From contig JAMKCH010019900.1 of NCBI GenBank assembly GCA_023653785.1, positions 1-64,000 on the forward strand: a DNA stretch of 64,000 nucleotides, read 5' to 3'. The notes under the pieces were generated by a model. The model did not search any database and was not told the DNA's origin. It saw only the letters and a program-made list of their open reading frames with translations. Below are positions 23,201 through 34,932 of the stretch, in pieces. Source of the DNA: Ophioderma brevispina (Eukaryota > Echinodermata > Ophiuroidea > Amphilepidida > Ophiodermatidae). Numbering within the stretch: position 1 is the stretch's first letter; each line of letters starts with the position of its first letter. The position numbers were made by a program, and so were the translations under genes.

Positions 23201-24463
23201 AAGCAATACAAACGTTCAGGAGATTTAGAGTTACTCAATACCACATGCATTAAACTGACAATCAAAACCCCAAGGAAATTCAATTGAGATCTTGAATTTC
23301 CTTAGATTGACACTCTTGTTTCCAAATTTTAATTACTTAAAATAGGGTGGATTATGTATGCTAAAATCAGCGATAGTTGATATTAAATGTAAAACTCTAT
23401 TTTTTCAAACAAATCAAAATGTACAATTTTTGCACCCAAAGTTGGGCTAAAATCTGATGTAATTAATGGTAAGCGAAACGGATATCCTCTTATTTTCTCA
23501 GGTTACGAAATTTACGTCATTCTCTTCTATAATCCATCAAAAAATTAAGGTACAGGAACAGCCAAAACGGTCAAGTACACGGAATTCAAAATGTATGGAC
23601 GAAATTGTCTAAGTTGAAGCTTCGGTATCAACTAAATGTTGCCTTTGTTGTAGGCAAGTTCGTAGAACCAATCGTGCGTGTATTCCATTTTAGCGGGTGG
23701 AAGGAACACATCAAATTGTCTTGTGGTATATGAAAATACGATAAAAGTTGCTGTCGTAAAAGACCGAAGTAAATTAATACTTTATTTTGTATAGTTTTAC
23801 ACAATTTTTGTAACATGAGAAAGCATGGACTTATCAACAGTTTGGCAAATAATCGGTTTGGAAACGGTAGGGGTCGACGGGTTGTTTTGAGACAGCACGA
23901 AATATTTTAATAAATATACTTAAAAGTATACTTTTTAAAACAAATATTATCACAGATATTCTAGCCAAAGAAAAACTACAGAAATTATTTCTTGAATTGT
24001 TCAGCTTATCTTATATTTATACCAGGCCCATGGCTTTCATTTCAGAAAACTTCGCAAAGATTCAGCGCTGACACTTGGCTTAAAATTACGAGAGGAAGAA
24101 TCATGACCTTTGCAGGCACAAAGCGTGACCTGCTGTCTGACTGGACCAGTTAGATTGGGCTTTGAAATGTTGAAATATGAAGCGGTTAATCTGTGAAGCA
24201 GTTATTTCTTTATTTCAATATAATTACTGAGATACGTGTCGATTAAAGCAATAAACCTATGAGAAATTCAAAGATATCCATGGAACAAAATATACGTCAA
24301 ATCGGCGTTAGATTGACCTTTTGTTCCTTTTAATTGATTGTAATAATGTCACGATTGGGAACCATTTCAATATGATTTATCACACATTAAAACCAAAACT
24401 TGTTATGTTATTTTGGTTTCTTTCAACAAATACAATAATGATTTTCGAACATAAGTTACATAC
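23201..24463. other. Intron, no gene seen
   Basis: AT-rich sequence of the large gene, with a small inverted repeat (AAGGAAATTCAATTGAGATC...GAATTTCCTT) at 23272-23305. The open frames here match no family I know. Confidence 0.5.
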
Positions 24464-24598
24464 AGCATAGTATTTCATCTTCCCGGGCTGGGCAGTGCTT
24501 CGTGCGATCACATACTTCTTGGTTCGGAATACAGGGCCTGAATTTATATTCGTTTTTTGACTTGCAAAGGAAACCATCACCATCACAGGTCACATTTT
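24464..24598 (-). CDS. LDL-receptor class A exon (LDLa 3)
   Basis: Acceptor TTCTTTGTTCTTTTTTAG and donor GCT|GTATGTAAC enclose 135 nt (45 codons), phase 1-1. The peptide runs NVTCDGDGFLCKSKNEYKF, then RPCIPNQEVCDRTKHC and PAREDEILC. The six cysteines of an LDLa module are present with C-x6-C, C-x10-C, C-x6-C, C-x5-C and C-x8-C spacing. The Phe before the second Cys is replaced by FL, and the C-terminal DE pair of the calcium cage is kept. Position 4 of the cage (His before the fifth Cys) is not acidic, so calcium affinity may be reduced. NVT is a possible glycosylation site. A minus-strand extracellular domain is the role inferred from the neighbours. Confidence 0.92.
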
Positions 24599-24794
24599 CT
24601 AAAAAAGAACAAAGAATAAGTATTACTAAACGTGTTTTAAATACACTGGTTACATTATTGCAGTTAAAACAAAGAGTATAAGATGGGAGCATGCCTTTTT
24701 GTGAAATATGAACAGGAATTAACTATCCATGTGGTTTGCCAAAGTTGGCAGTAAAAATGAGATGATAGGGATTTAAACGTCCATATTTGGGAAA

Positions 24795-25248
24795 GAAGAA
24801 TTGGTTTACCAACCCAATATGTTACAATTAGACATTTTACAACATTTAAACAACCGATACAACCAAACATGAAAAATTTGCAAGGATGTGCCGACGGTTC
24901 TCTAGACGGACGCCCTAACCACTAGGCCACCAGCCACTGCTGATAAACGGCAGCGTGACTGAGGCTAATGAAGGGCAGTCTGGGTATACAATACATACAA
25001 CAATGAGAACAAAGATACGTCTGTGCAAGGATGTGTCGAGGCGGGAATCGAATCCACGACCTTCCGATTTCTAGACAGACGCCCTTACCGCAAGGCAACC
25101 AACCCCTGCTGATACACGGCAGTGTGCCGATGTGACTTCATTAGCACATCCTTGCAAACTGTTCATGTTGGGTTGTATCGGCTCGGAATTTGTTGTAAAA
25201 TGTCTAATTGTAACACATTGGGTTAGTAAACTGATTCTTTTTTCCTAA
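24795..25248. mobile_element. tRNA-like sequences enclosed by ~100-bp inverted arms
   Basis: The left arm (24795-24893) is the inverted match of the right arm (25146-25248). Landmarks are GTTACAATTAGACATTTTAC / GTAAAATGTCTAATTGTAAC and TTTGCAAGGATGTGC / GCACATCCTTGCAAA. Between them, on the minus strand, are two tRNA-like units (about 24897-24945 and 25040-25105). The second has an A box (TTGCCTTGCGGTAAGGG) and a B box (GGATTCGATTCCC). It looks like two SINE heads or a SINE caught in a palindrome. Confidence 0.65.
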
Positions 25249-25344
25249 CTAATGTGCTCAGTTTCCTCGTGTATCGAGCAATCGATCCCCATTGTGTTTT
25301 TATGTTCGTGTGTGTTATGTGTGATTCTATTACCTACGGTTTGT

Positions 25345-26671
25345 TTAAAGGTGATCCTCATTGCTCGGATGGCATATATTAAGCTATATACCAATGGAAA
25401 GCTTATTTTATAGCGATTTTATATGTAACTGTGTCATATTTATGCTACTCACGATTTGGTTACAAGAGCCAAAATGAAAATAGTCTTTCTAGCAACATCA
25501 CTTCAGCGAAAGTCAATATTATTGACTTGGGCGCTGTGAGGTGGTGACGTCACCGATTGTGTAACCGTCGATGCAAGTAAACAAAACCACATTCAATTGT
25601 ATCGCTCGCTTCTGCGCTTTCGAAGACTTACCATTATTTTCTATAAATTTTGCTCAACTAAATCAGAATTATGAGCAATACAGATACAGATAACTGTCTG
25701 TTGAAGTATCTGGTAGATTTGATGGCTATATCCCACTCAGTCACCAGAGAATTCGGTTCAGTCGGCATTTTAAACATATTGAATTCCTTGCTTCGAAGTA
25801 TTGCTGCAATTTATTATGGTGAACAAATTGTCGCTAATTCAAGAAATTACCACAATGTTACGATCGATGGGCCAAGACTTTACCGGAAAGCCAATAGCAA
25901 AGCCAACAGTGATTCATTAATAAAACGGTTCAATTAACCATATAATTGAGTGACTGCTTCCCGTCTGAGAAAAGCAGATTAAGATATCCACTGTTACTCC
26001 CCCTGATAGCGCCTATACCTCATGCAATTCCATCGGTTAGCATAAGAGGGTGTAACGTAAATCAATGGAAGAGCCGTGTCTTTATCAGCAAGCGGTAGTT
26101 TTTGACCACCACACATGCTCCAGGGGCAGGTCTCCCTCACTGACCTATTTATTTTTTCATGCTCCAGGAGCATGAGTGGTGGTCAAAATCTCACACTTTC
26201 GTGTAAACACAGCTGTCCTCTGAGCTCTGCTTGCTACTAAAGATTCATCGTAAGCGATGAGAATTCAAGCGATTTTTCACATTTCTTGCACACTTATGAA
26301 GCCGGGAATTATAATTACCAATCTACAGAGATCAAGGAACATAGTCAACCAACATTTATCGCTATATTGGCGAAATTCAAAACAGGAGAAGAGGAGCGAT
26401 TTGGGGTTCCTTTCCATTGGAAGATGCATTGCGCAACAAGACTTACACAATTGCCTACGTCACACGAATTTGCCAAGGTCAGAGAAGGAAAGCTTACGCG
26501 TATTTTTTGGGCGTAAAATCGCAACGAAATATAGGGTTAGTTTTTGGCTTATAGCGGCTATATTATACGATTATTTTTTTGGAAAAGATATTTTTGGCAT
26601 CCTGAAGTCATAAGCTTTCCATTGGTATATAGCTTAATATATGCCGTCCAAGCAATGAGGACCAAATTTAA
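25345..26671. mobile_element. TTAA-ended TIR element (~1.3 kb)
   Basis: The left end TTTAAAGGTGATCCTCATTG and the block ATATTAAGCTATATACCAAT GGAAAGCTT are matched inverted at 26608-26671 (AAGCTTTCCATTGGTATATA...). The TIR is about 55 bp. Inside is a smaller palindrome at 26098-26190 (TTTGACCACCAC...GTGGTGGTCAAA). An 88-codon frame (25671-25937, beginning MSNTDTDNCLLKYLVDLMAI) and a 118-codon frame (26257-26613) lie inside. They look protein-like in composition but match no family I know, and may be relics of an element-encoded protein. Confidence 0.7.
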
Positions 26672-27166
26672 TAAAGACCCCCCAAAAAAGTAACGCAGCA
26701 TGTCTAAATACCCCTATAAGTTACAAACCATTAGTCTATGCAGGAAAACATATCAATAGTCTGGTTTTTTTTTCTGCAAATTTTGACACCTTTCTTGCTC
26801 CATTGTGATCAATATCCATTTTACGGAAATGTGTCACATTTTCAAAGTTGCATCTGAAGACATTATTACATGGTTACAATACACAACCATGCATTAAGTG
26901 ACACACATTTCATGCGGAAGAATACGGTATTTCACTGAATGGCAATCAATATGGCTATACCTTTTATTGCAACTTTTAAAAAGGGAGAGATTTTCTTACA
27001 ATTGGTATTGTGTTGGCAATATTAATCGCAATGGGGCAAAAGGGTATCAAAATTTACGGAAGAAAACGAACTATTGATATAATTAAATGTTTTCGTGCAA
27101 AGACCAATGGTTTGTAACCTATGTGGGTATTTAGATATGCTGCGTTACTTTTTTTGGGGGTCTTTA
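26671..27166. mobile_element. TIR element (~495 bp) abutting the previous one
   Basis: The left end ATAAAGACCCCCCAAAAAAG, then GTAACGCAGCATGTCTAAAT, is matched inverted at the right end (ATTTAGATATGCTGCGTTAC...GGGGGTCTTTAT). A second arm block is CAAACCATTAGTCTATGC against GCAAAGACCAATGGTTTG. It is non-coding. Bases 27167-27529 have no gene. Confidence 0.75.
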
Positions 27167-27529
27167 TGTTAGAATTGCGGGTAAGCATATCTTCTCGTAA
27201 GATCTCGCACACACGTGTCTTTGTTCTCATTGTTGTATGTATTATATACCCCGGCTGGATATCAATTTCCTAAATATCAGTGACTCCATTAGTCACTAGC
27301 TGTCATTGAGCTATTGGTATTCAAGAATCGGAGGTATTCGGAGGAGAAAACGCTTATATTCAACTGAAAAGATTTCAGGTGTTATCAGATTTGCCTTGCT
27401 TTTTTTTTTCATGACGAAAAGCAAGTAATATTGTTCCTCGTCCACGAATAAAAATCCAAAGTTTGTACTGTGTGTTAAAATTTATCATCAACAAAAGCAA
27501 GTCGTTAAAGATAGAGAATTCATACAAAC

Positions 27530-27658
27530 CACATCCGATCTCGTCTCGATCATTGGCACAGTCATCATAACCATTGCAATTCTTTACTCCTTGGATGCAG
27601 ACGCCCGAGGTGTGACACATTCGAAGTCATTCTTGGATACATGGCGGCAACAAAACGC
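27530..27658 (-). CDS. LDL-receptor class A exon (LDLa 2), with an in-frame TGA
   Basis: Acceptor CAATCAACATTCAG and donor GATGTG|GTTTGTATG enclose 129 nt (43 codons), phase 1-1, the same length as LDLa 1. The downstream part is canonical: CHTSGVCIQGVKNC, then NGYDDCANDRDEIGC, with the Asp/Asp/Asp-Glu calcium cage complete. The upstream part reads ALLPPCIQE, then TGA (27627-27629), then LRMC. The TGA sits between the first and second cysteines. An alternative frame across the same bases gives CCRHVSKNDFEC, which has the expected Phe before Cys 2, but reaching it needs two indels. Either a nonsense change or a base-calling problem is present. Exon length and phase argue that the intact frame is the one used. 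Confidence 0.82.
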
Positions 27659-28179
27659 CTGAATGTTGATTGGGAAAATTGTTGTATTCATTATAGTACC
27701 CTCAATTTGTGAACACAATAGTAGTTTTATTTATGTTTTACTTCTGTCAGAGAAAGTACTTTGTTTCATCATGCATGAGAAAAATATAAATCAACCTAGG
27801 GCTATGAGGCAGGGTGGTTACAAAGTCAGCGATTTCTAGAAAAGCTACTATTAAATAGTTCATTTCTAGTAATCCTGTAATGTTCATGTTGGTGCAAGTT
27901 GAAGATTGACATCTATAGTTGATCACCAATGCATCAAACTAGGGGCCAATTGGCTTGTTGGCCCAATTATGCTAGTTTAATGGGTTTTTGTTGCAACGGG
28001 AGATTTCCACACATCAGATGTCCCTAAAAAATCGGAAGTACTCTAAGAGTACTGATTTGCCCTGATGTAAAGCTTTCCATCAAAACTATCCCTATATGAA
28101 AAGGGTTAAGCTGAGCACTAGTGTTTCTTTGGTACAAAAATGTGTGAAATTTCGGTGATTTCGGTATAGAACAAATACG

Positions 28180-28480
28180 AGATTAGGCCTATATTTACAT
28201 TATATAATTGAAATATAAGCAAATTTAAAATCACTTTTTTCTCTTTTTAAGACATTCTGTAGCCAAATACAATAAAGAATATATTGAGGTTTCGAATCTA
28301 TATGAAATTACTATTATGACACAATATTTGCGAGCCTTAAAAATATAAAAAAAAAAAATGGAAAAATACAGATAAATTAAATATAGAGAAATTGCCAGGA
28401 GTAGTTTGTTGTGGATCTCCCACTGTGATAGATCAGTGCAGTTTACAGGATCAATTGAGATTATAGATACAACAAGAGCT
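28180..28480. repeat. Diverged dispersed repeat (partner ~41250-41400)
   Basis: AATATAAGCA..ATT.AAAATCACCTTT-like sequence, then TTTTTAAGACATT.TGTAGCCAAAT..A, recurs near 41250-41400 in the same orientation with moderate divergence. The class is unknown. Bases 27659-28179 show no gene. Confidence 0.5.
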
Positions 28481-29062
28481 TTAAAGCGAAATAATGGCAT
28501 AAAAAATCTTCAGGACATAATGAAAGACCCTTACTGAAATCACTGCACAAGTTTGAAAAACAATTTGGCTGTTCTACATTTGTAAAAAAACAGTAAAAAA
28601 CAGGGAAGAGTTCCAGAGGGGAAGGAGGTGGCAGTTTGTGGCCAGTTCTGGAACAAGATAAAAACCAAGGGATGTTGACATCCTGACAGAATTTAACAGT
28701 GTATCTAGAATGTTTGTGGCACATTCAACAGCATTCAGACCAGAGTCATGCATTGTGTTAGGGCTGTAGAAATATTGCGTGGCAAGTAAAAGGTGGATTA
28801 TCCGGGATTAGCACATGTACAATAGCAATGGTCTGTAGCTGATGACAGCATGCTTTTCAAGTTGGTAAATGCTGGCAGGACTTGTTAGCATCCTTTTTCC
28901 AGGAAATTGCCACAACTGCCACCTCCCTCTGGAAAACTTTTCCTGTTTTATGTTTTAAGAATGTAACATCCAAATTGTTTTCAAAACCTTGGTGGAAGTG
29001 ATTAAGTAAGGGTCCTTTTCATTATGTCTGAATAGTTTTTTATGCCATTATGTCGCTTTGAA
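28481..29062. mobile_element. TIR element, family A, copy 2
   Basis: Same family as 10950-11530: left end TTAAAGCGAAATAATGGCAT, right end ATGCCATTATGTCGCTTTGA, and inverted internal blocks (AGTTCCAGAGGGGAAGGAGG / CCACCTCCCTCTGGAA). The right TTAA has decayed to TTGA. No coding frame is supported. Confidence 0.75.
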
Positions 29063-30619
29063 CGCTGAAATGACGCTGTCATTTTTCAAGCCAAAAGATC
29101 TTCAGTTTTGGATAAAAAAAATTCCAGTTTGTGGTCCTAAACGTAGACATTTGTGACATTTGGACATCGTGGAATTATCTCACGTTTGTTAGTGCTGCTG
29201 AAGTATTGTGTCGCCAAGGGAACCTTCTCTTGAACTGTCGGACAAAGTTATCTTCCGACTGCTCCGAAAAGGAAGGTTCCATGGCTTATATATCGTGATT
29301 TATATGATTTGCAGGCTAATCATTTTGGAGTCATCGCTGTGAGGACAATCATCGTTTGAACTGCAACGCTTCTTTAATCTGGACATTAGTCGCCACGCCG
29401 AAATCGACCATTAATAGATAGAATAAGTATCAGTATTCATAAAGAACATTTTGAATGTATTTGATGATTGTTATTGCCATCGTAATTGCTGTTTTGGACA
29501 TTCCAAATTCTTGAACCAATCAATTTGATAAAAGTCATATAAATCAGCATTATTATGTAAACAGATCATTTGTGTACAAGGCTCATTTGTATTTAATTTA
29601 AAAGGGTAATTCTGACCTTGGCGCCTACGAGACGTCGTATCAGAAATTAGGGGCTCTTCATGAATTGAAATGAGCTAATTTTGAGCCTTATAGTTCAGAA
29701 TTTACAAATTGAAAGTGTAGTAATAGCATTGTATATATTGTGCACATTTTGGTATACAAATTTGGTTTTAGTTAATATTGTGTTATAGAGCACAGTCACA
29801 ATTGAGTTTAAACAAGAAGACTTTGTGGAGCATAGTTTGATGAAATTGGCAAAAATTTTGGATTTGAAGTTAAACATGCTATGAAAAACATACTATCAAA
29901 AGTAAGTTGAGTCCAGGAAGATGTTTGAGATGAATCTTATTTGGAGTGGATTCGGCAGTTCAAAACTCAACATTCAAAAGGAATTAGAAATAGAATTTAA
30001 AAAAATAGAAATAGAAAAGGAACATAAAGAAAAGGAAATTCAATTAGAAAAAAAAAATACAAATACATGCAAAAAGATTAGCACCATTTTTTTCTTTGAT
30101 CCCTTTTTCTTGGAAATCTGACTAGGATTTCCCCTCCTGTGTGCTACTACTATGAGACGCTTTGCTAGAAGCTCACCTGTTGTTATTATTGTACCTAGTA
30201 TCTTGGCTAGGGCTACAAGTACCACTTAGTTCATGCGTCAAAGCATAATCATCTGCCTTTGTGCCTGCTTCATGCATACTACCAATTTAATTTTAAATTA
30301 GATGTGTTTTTATATCTGATGTAGACATCATTTGAAACTAACATTAACATACATACAGGTAAAACTAAAAATACTCTTTAAGGAGGCGCTACAAAATATA
30401 TTGGAAATGGATTGGAAAATGACAACATTGTCGACATTATTCAAATTCTAATCAAACTTACAGAGGATTCTGGATCGCATTCTTATACCTGAACGTAAGT
30501 TAAACCGTAACATTTTGTTCGTGATATTACTATTTTTAAAAAGGCCTATAGGCCTACATGAAACCATACGCCATACATAACAATCTGATAATACTGATGG
30601 TAAAGGTAAGCTATTATCA
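29063..30619. other. Intron, no gene seen
   Basis: AT-rich. A plus-strand frame at 29921-30121 is rich in Glu, Lys and Ile (KELEIEFKKIEIEKEHKEKE). It could be a coiled-coil piece of an old element protein, but A-rich sequence alone would give the same. Confidence 0.4.
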
Positions 30620-30932
30620 TCTCATCCCGTGTCAAGGTCAAACCAACCGGGGGCCTTGTTCTGAATTCTACATTGGGGAGACGGAACGCTCTATCAAGAC
30701 TAGATTTTTAGAGCATCGTCGCCCAAGTTCGGTTTCTTCAGAGGTCTCCCAGCATATTCATATCGAATCCCCAGGCCACCACGTGGATTTACAAGAGGTG
30801 AAGATACTTGACCGGGAGCCAGGATACTTTGAACGAGGGGTGAAGGAAGCCATATACATCAGGGTTAACCAACCTACGCTGAACAAGGACAGGGCCGGTA
30901 CAAACTTCCAAGAGTCTACGACCCGATTTTGA
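30620..30932 (+). pseudogene. Penelope-like element fragment (GIY-YIG endonuclease domain)
   Basis: The plus-strand frame carries a C-terminal GIY-YIG nuclease domain of the kind found in Penelope-like retroelements, where it nicks the target for reverse transcription. Visible motifs are EFYIGETERSIKTRFLEHRR (YIG plus catalytic Arg), SQHIHIESPGHHVDLQEVKI, then LDREPGYFERGVKEAIYIR (catalytic Glu) and QPTLNKDR (Asn). The frame ends at 30930-30932. No reverse transcriptase part lies upstream, so this is a 5'-truncated copy. It sits in an intron of the large gene, on the opposite strand. The first ATG at 30558 is probably irrelevant, since the homology begins near 30630. Confidence 0.8.
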
Positions 30933-31148
30933 AATCACATGTCCAAAAGGTCATGAACAGTGAATCGGGTCACTCTGCTGATGAAAGTTGTAGTGATGAC
31001 AACTGAAAATTCCAAACTTTAAACTCGTCTATCTCAAAATGCCACTTGACTGAGCCAGTTATGGCTCTAATGGGGCGAATCATCATCTTATTACATAAAG
31101 ATGGCACATTCGGCATTCTAAAATTACTTGATCCGTTATGATACTCAC

Positions 31149-31331
31149 CTATGATGGCATCCGTCGTCATCAACGTCAATTCAATATGGAATCCAAGTGA
31201 GTTTAAATCGTCATTGGTCACGAACTCAAAATACATTTCCTTAGACATTGATGCTAGGATGGAGTTGTAAGCACTATTATTCCTCAGAAGTATAATACGG
31301 TCAGAATGATCAGTCGGATCGTGAGAATTCC
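31149..31331 (-). CDS. CUB domain exon, second half of CUB 2
   Basis: Acceptor TTATATCAAAAG and donor CATAG|GTGAGTAT enclose 183 nt (61 codons), phase 1-1. The peptide begins NSHDPTDHSDRIILLRNNSA, continues YNSILASMSKEMYFEFVTND and ends LGFHIELTLMTTDAII. The YFEFVTND...GFHIELT pattern is the closing beta strands of a CUB domain (consensus FxSDxxxxxxGFxxxY). The first half of the domain is the exon at 39148-39348, and the splice join gives ...ALLIG-GNSHDP. There is no cysteine pair in this half. An 8-kb intron splits this CUB, unlike CUB 1, which is in one exon. Confidence 0.85.
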
Positions 31332-31620
31332 CTTTTGATATAAATGTAAGAACAAATAAAACATTACAATCGCAATAAATCCTCGATGTTAAGTGCCAGT
31401 GAGCAATGGTCTTTTACCTGGATTTTTTTCGACCTCTTCATGTCCTAGTTCTTTTCAACAACATCAAGGCACTGACAAAGTTGTATGCACATTCACAATT
31501 TTGAAATATAAACATATACATAAAAGGGACGATTAACAAAACAAGCGACACATTAATAAAGCATAGGTAATTTGACCATATCAGCAGATGAGAAAATCAG
31601 CAAATTTGCTGTGCTTTCTT

Positions 31621-32470
31621 TTAAAGCAATATTAGCACATTTTTTTGAAGAGCGCCCCCAATTTTTCAAAAAAATTGAGCTTTTTACACTGTTGCATTGG
31701 TAACTTGCTAGTAAACTATACCTGTGATACTCTAGTAGCTCATGGTGGTTTTGTATGCAATATATGTCCAGAGCTAAACTCTTCAGGAATCTACTAATTG
31801 AAGGTCCAGGAACAATATTTGGTTGGTAACATAATTCCCACTGACGCCGAAAATGCTGAAATGGCCACGCCCCTTTTTTGGGGGTCACGCCCCTTTTGAG
31901 CGAAGTACTACTGACTGTATCTACAGATCCGTTGGACCTAGAAGGTTGAGAGACCACTCAAAATGTGTGGAATGGCCACATTATGGGGGGTCAGTAATAC
32001 ATTTTTATATCCAAAAGTCAAAGGATTTTAAGATAATTGTCAAAAAATGATTTCACCATATTGCGCACTATACAATTATGAATGAATTCATAAGGTTTTC
32101 ATGTCAAAACAGGAAGGGAGTTCACCATACACCTTGGATTTTGAAATAGTCGGGAAATAGCGCCATGTACGTATCTGCGCTCATCTATTAGTTGTTTTAT
32201 TGGTTCATGCCAGTCAAGTTAGAGGTCATTTTGAGGTGGCACTATTTCATCATGGACGGACATAAACTTAGCATTTCCAGCTCTGCCGATAAAAAAAATA
32301 TAGGATACCAATTCTAACCAACAAAATCGCTCATTTTATGATAAATACGCATTTTTAGCATTCTCGTTCGCAGGTGTAGTTTTCTAGACAATTACCAACA
32401 AAGCTGTGCAAAAATATCAAATTTTGACATTTGGGGGCGCTCTACAAAAAATGTGCTAATATTGCTTTAA
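31621..32470. mobile_element. TTAA-ended TIR element (family B, copy 1)
   Basis: The left end TTAAAGCAATATTAGCACAT, then GAAGAGCGCCCCCAATTTTT, is matched inverted at the right end (TTTGGGGGCGCTCTAC...ATGTGCTAATATTGCTTTAA). It is 850 bp. A related copy lies at 42659-43163. The internal frames are not protein-like. Bases 31332-31620 hold only intron. Confidence 0.8.
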
Positions 32471-32960
32471 TCTCTTGAATCGGCAGAGTTTGGAGTTGAT
32501 TACCTCCATATGCCTATATTAAAAATTGCGAATGATACTGAAGGTGAGTGATCCGATCATGGTCCGATTTTTCAGGATGTTTTCTCCCTCACATGGAAGC
32601 ATATCGCTAAAAACATCTGAATGCAAATTTTTAGTTAAAGGGATTAGCAGCGATTTGCTAATCCGAAACATCGAAAAAATCATCAAAAATCATATTTTTG
32701 TAATTTTGTTACTGGCATGAATATGCAAACATAACCTGCAAGTGGTTGGCTTGAAATTCGTGTATTAAGGACACGGCGGTACTTTTTATCTGATTCTGTA
32801 ATTTTTATACGTGCGTATCTAAATTCCGAATTGAGATCAAAAAAGCCTTTCCCGGTGAATAGCACAAATTTTCACATCTTGCAGTTACTGTCCAGTTTCC
32901 CTATTCACTGTGCACACAGTGCATTCAATAGTCCCATGACCTGTCATGCGTACTCTGTGC

Positions 32961-33577
32961 TTAAAGGAAATATGTCAAGATTTTTGTCAAGCTCAGTTTG
33001 ACTTACATTCATAAAATATATGTACACACATCACGAATTCCCGAAAAAATAATACAATTTGATGTAAAATTAACAAAATAGAGGCATCTTAATTTTTGCT
33101 TTTTTGACATACGAAGAAAACGGGCGGATTTTTTCGCCACGGCTTCATTGATCAAAAGCGCCCAATTTTGATCTCCTCGTGACGTCAAACATCGTGTTGA
33201 CTCGAATTGTTATTGCTGACACTGTAATATTGATGGATTAATGAAAGTAATAATAAAATTAGAAAAATAAGTTACAGAATGACATATTTGTTTCATTTCG
33301 TTGTGTTTTAATTATTATTAAGTGGCAACACTGCGATATGATGGTAACAACGACGTAAATTATGGATGGTCATCACTTTGACGTTACCATTTGCCTGCGA
33401 TGTGGATTTGTCGGAATCGTTTTCGAGTAAGCTATTGGCGGAAAATTAAAAGGGCAAAATACTCAACAAATGTGGACAATTTTCACTTATTTTGATTTAT
33501 ATGTAATCTACGTTACTTAAGCTTTCCATCCATACCAAATTTTCCAAATATTCAGAATCATGACATATTTCCTTTAA
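32961..33577. mobile_element. TTAA-ended TIR element (617 bp)
   Basis: The left end TTAAAGGAAATATGTCAAGA is matched inverted by ATCATGACATATTTCCTTTAA on the right. It is non-coding, with TTAA at both ends. Confidence 0.75.
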
Positions 33578-34797
33578 CGCATAGGACATGAGAAATCTCA
33601 CGTCGTTGCGAGAAAAGTGCTCAATGGATTTTCTTCGTAGAAGCTCTAATTGTAGAATATATTATCATCAATAACATATGTGAATTTTATTATGATAGAA
33701 CATTCAGAAAATCCGTAAATGGTTAGTTTATAAAGAGTGGTATTTTGGTAGGGTATAATGCTAACTCTATGGTAAAAATCACCAGTGATTGCTAAGCAGA
33801 TTCAAGAGGGCGCCATGGATAAACGGTTAGACCTATACTCTTCGTAGAAGCTGACAACCAAGATAATCTTATTTTCTATAAGGTGGTGTAATTTGGTTGA
33901 CATATGGTGCTTAAAAAGATCCGAAACGACCATTTCTAACAAGGCTTCCAATATGTGTAAAAACAGGCCTACTCGCCAATATTCGTGCATACAGTGTGTG
34001 GGTAATCGCTCATCCATAGCATGTCATTGATCAGTGATTGGATGGTGCCCTGTGAAGTGGGAATCATTTACATAAGGTAAAACTTATGAATGAATTCATG
34101 TCACAACGATTTGGTTGGGTGGGCAAAACGTCGAGGCCCGTTTACAGTGGACACTAACTGCACGATGAGCGTGATATTGTGCACCATGATCAATACAGTT
34201 TGCCCTCAAACACAAGCATTATTGATCTTTGTTCATTGTGTACTGGTGTAAACCACAATCAGCCGTTTAGTGCAGATTTGAGACGCTGTCGCTGTGTGTC
34301 TATTTGCGGGAGACGGTATGGCAAATTTCCTCAAATACTTCATTTTGTTCACTATTTGGTGGTTTGTTTCTACATTAAAGCAGTTATAAGGAATTGTACA
34401 CACTTATCCCTGATTTATAAGTTAAAAACATGCATTTCCACATTTTTTCCATTCTCTCGCATTATCGCTACTAATCCCTTTAAATCGTTCCAGTCGTTTG
34501 GATAGTGGAAGCAAAAATGTGTACTAAATTGGTCCACAGGACAGTGTGTGTGTGTTAATAAATGTGGTATACCACCAAAGGAAACATTTCCTGTGCCTAA
34601 ATGAAAAAAATATGAACTTTCTTCTGATGATGAAAATGGGAGAGACGAGATTGTCGATCACCTTTAATGCATTTTGCAGAAGAAAACAACACAGTAGTAA
34701 TGTATTTAAATAAAGGAAATGTTTTTTTTTTTGTATTCACGTTTGCACCTAATAGTATATCCCTTAAATCCCTCAATGCCATTGCCACTTTTCAAAA
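33578..34797. other. Intron, no gene seen
   Basis: AT-rich intron. Frames at 33802-34017, 34179-34505 and 34597-34788 match nothing I know. Confidence 0.45.
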
Positions 34798-34932
34798 TCA
34801 CGAGGCGGACCCCTGCCTTGTGTTTACAGGGAAAGTGCTCCTAGATCTAACAACACAAATCGTGCTCCCCGGATCCTGCTACCTCTCTTTTTGCGGTGAT
34901 CGTCAGGTTGTTAGTCATTTTGCTCTAGGAAC
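34798..34932 (+). repeat. Dispersed repeat (partner 38565-38655)
   Basis: GCGGACCCCTGCCTTG, a CTCCT.GATCTAACAA block and GATCGTCAG...TTTT.CTCTAGG recur in the same order at 38565-38655. The class is unknown. Confidence 0.6.

Noticed and set aside
27627..27629. TGA as a selenocysteine codon
   Set aside because: LDLa modules are not known selenoproteins, the position is not a cysteine site of the module, and no SECIS could be assessed.
29921..30121. Glu/Lys-rich coiled-coil-like frame
   Set aside because: It lies in A-rich sequence that would give EK/KI repeats by composition alone, and it matches no family.
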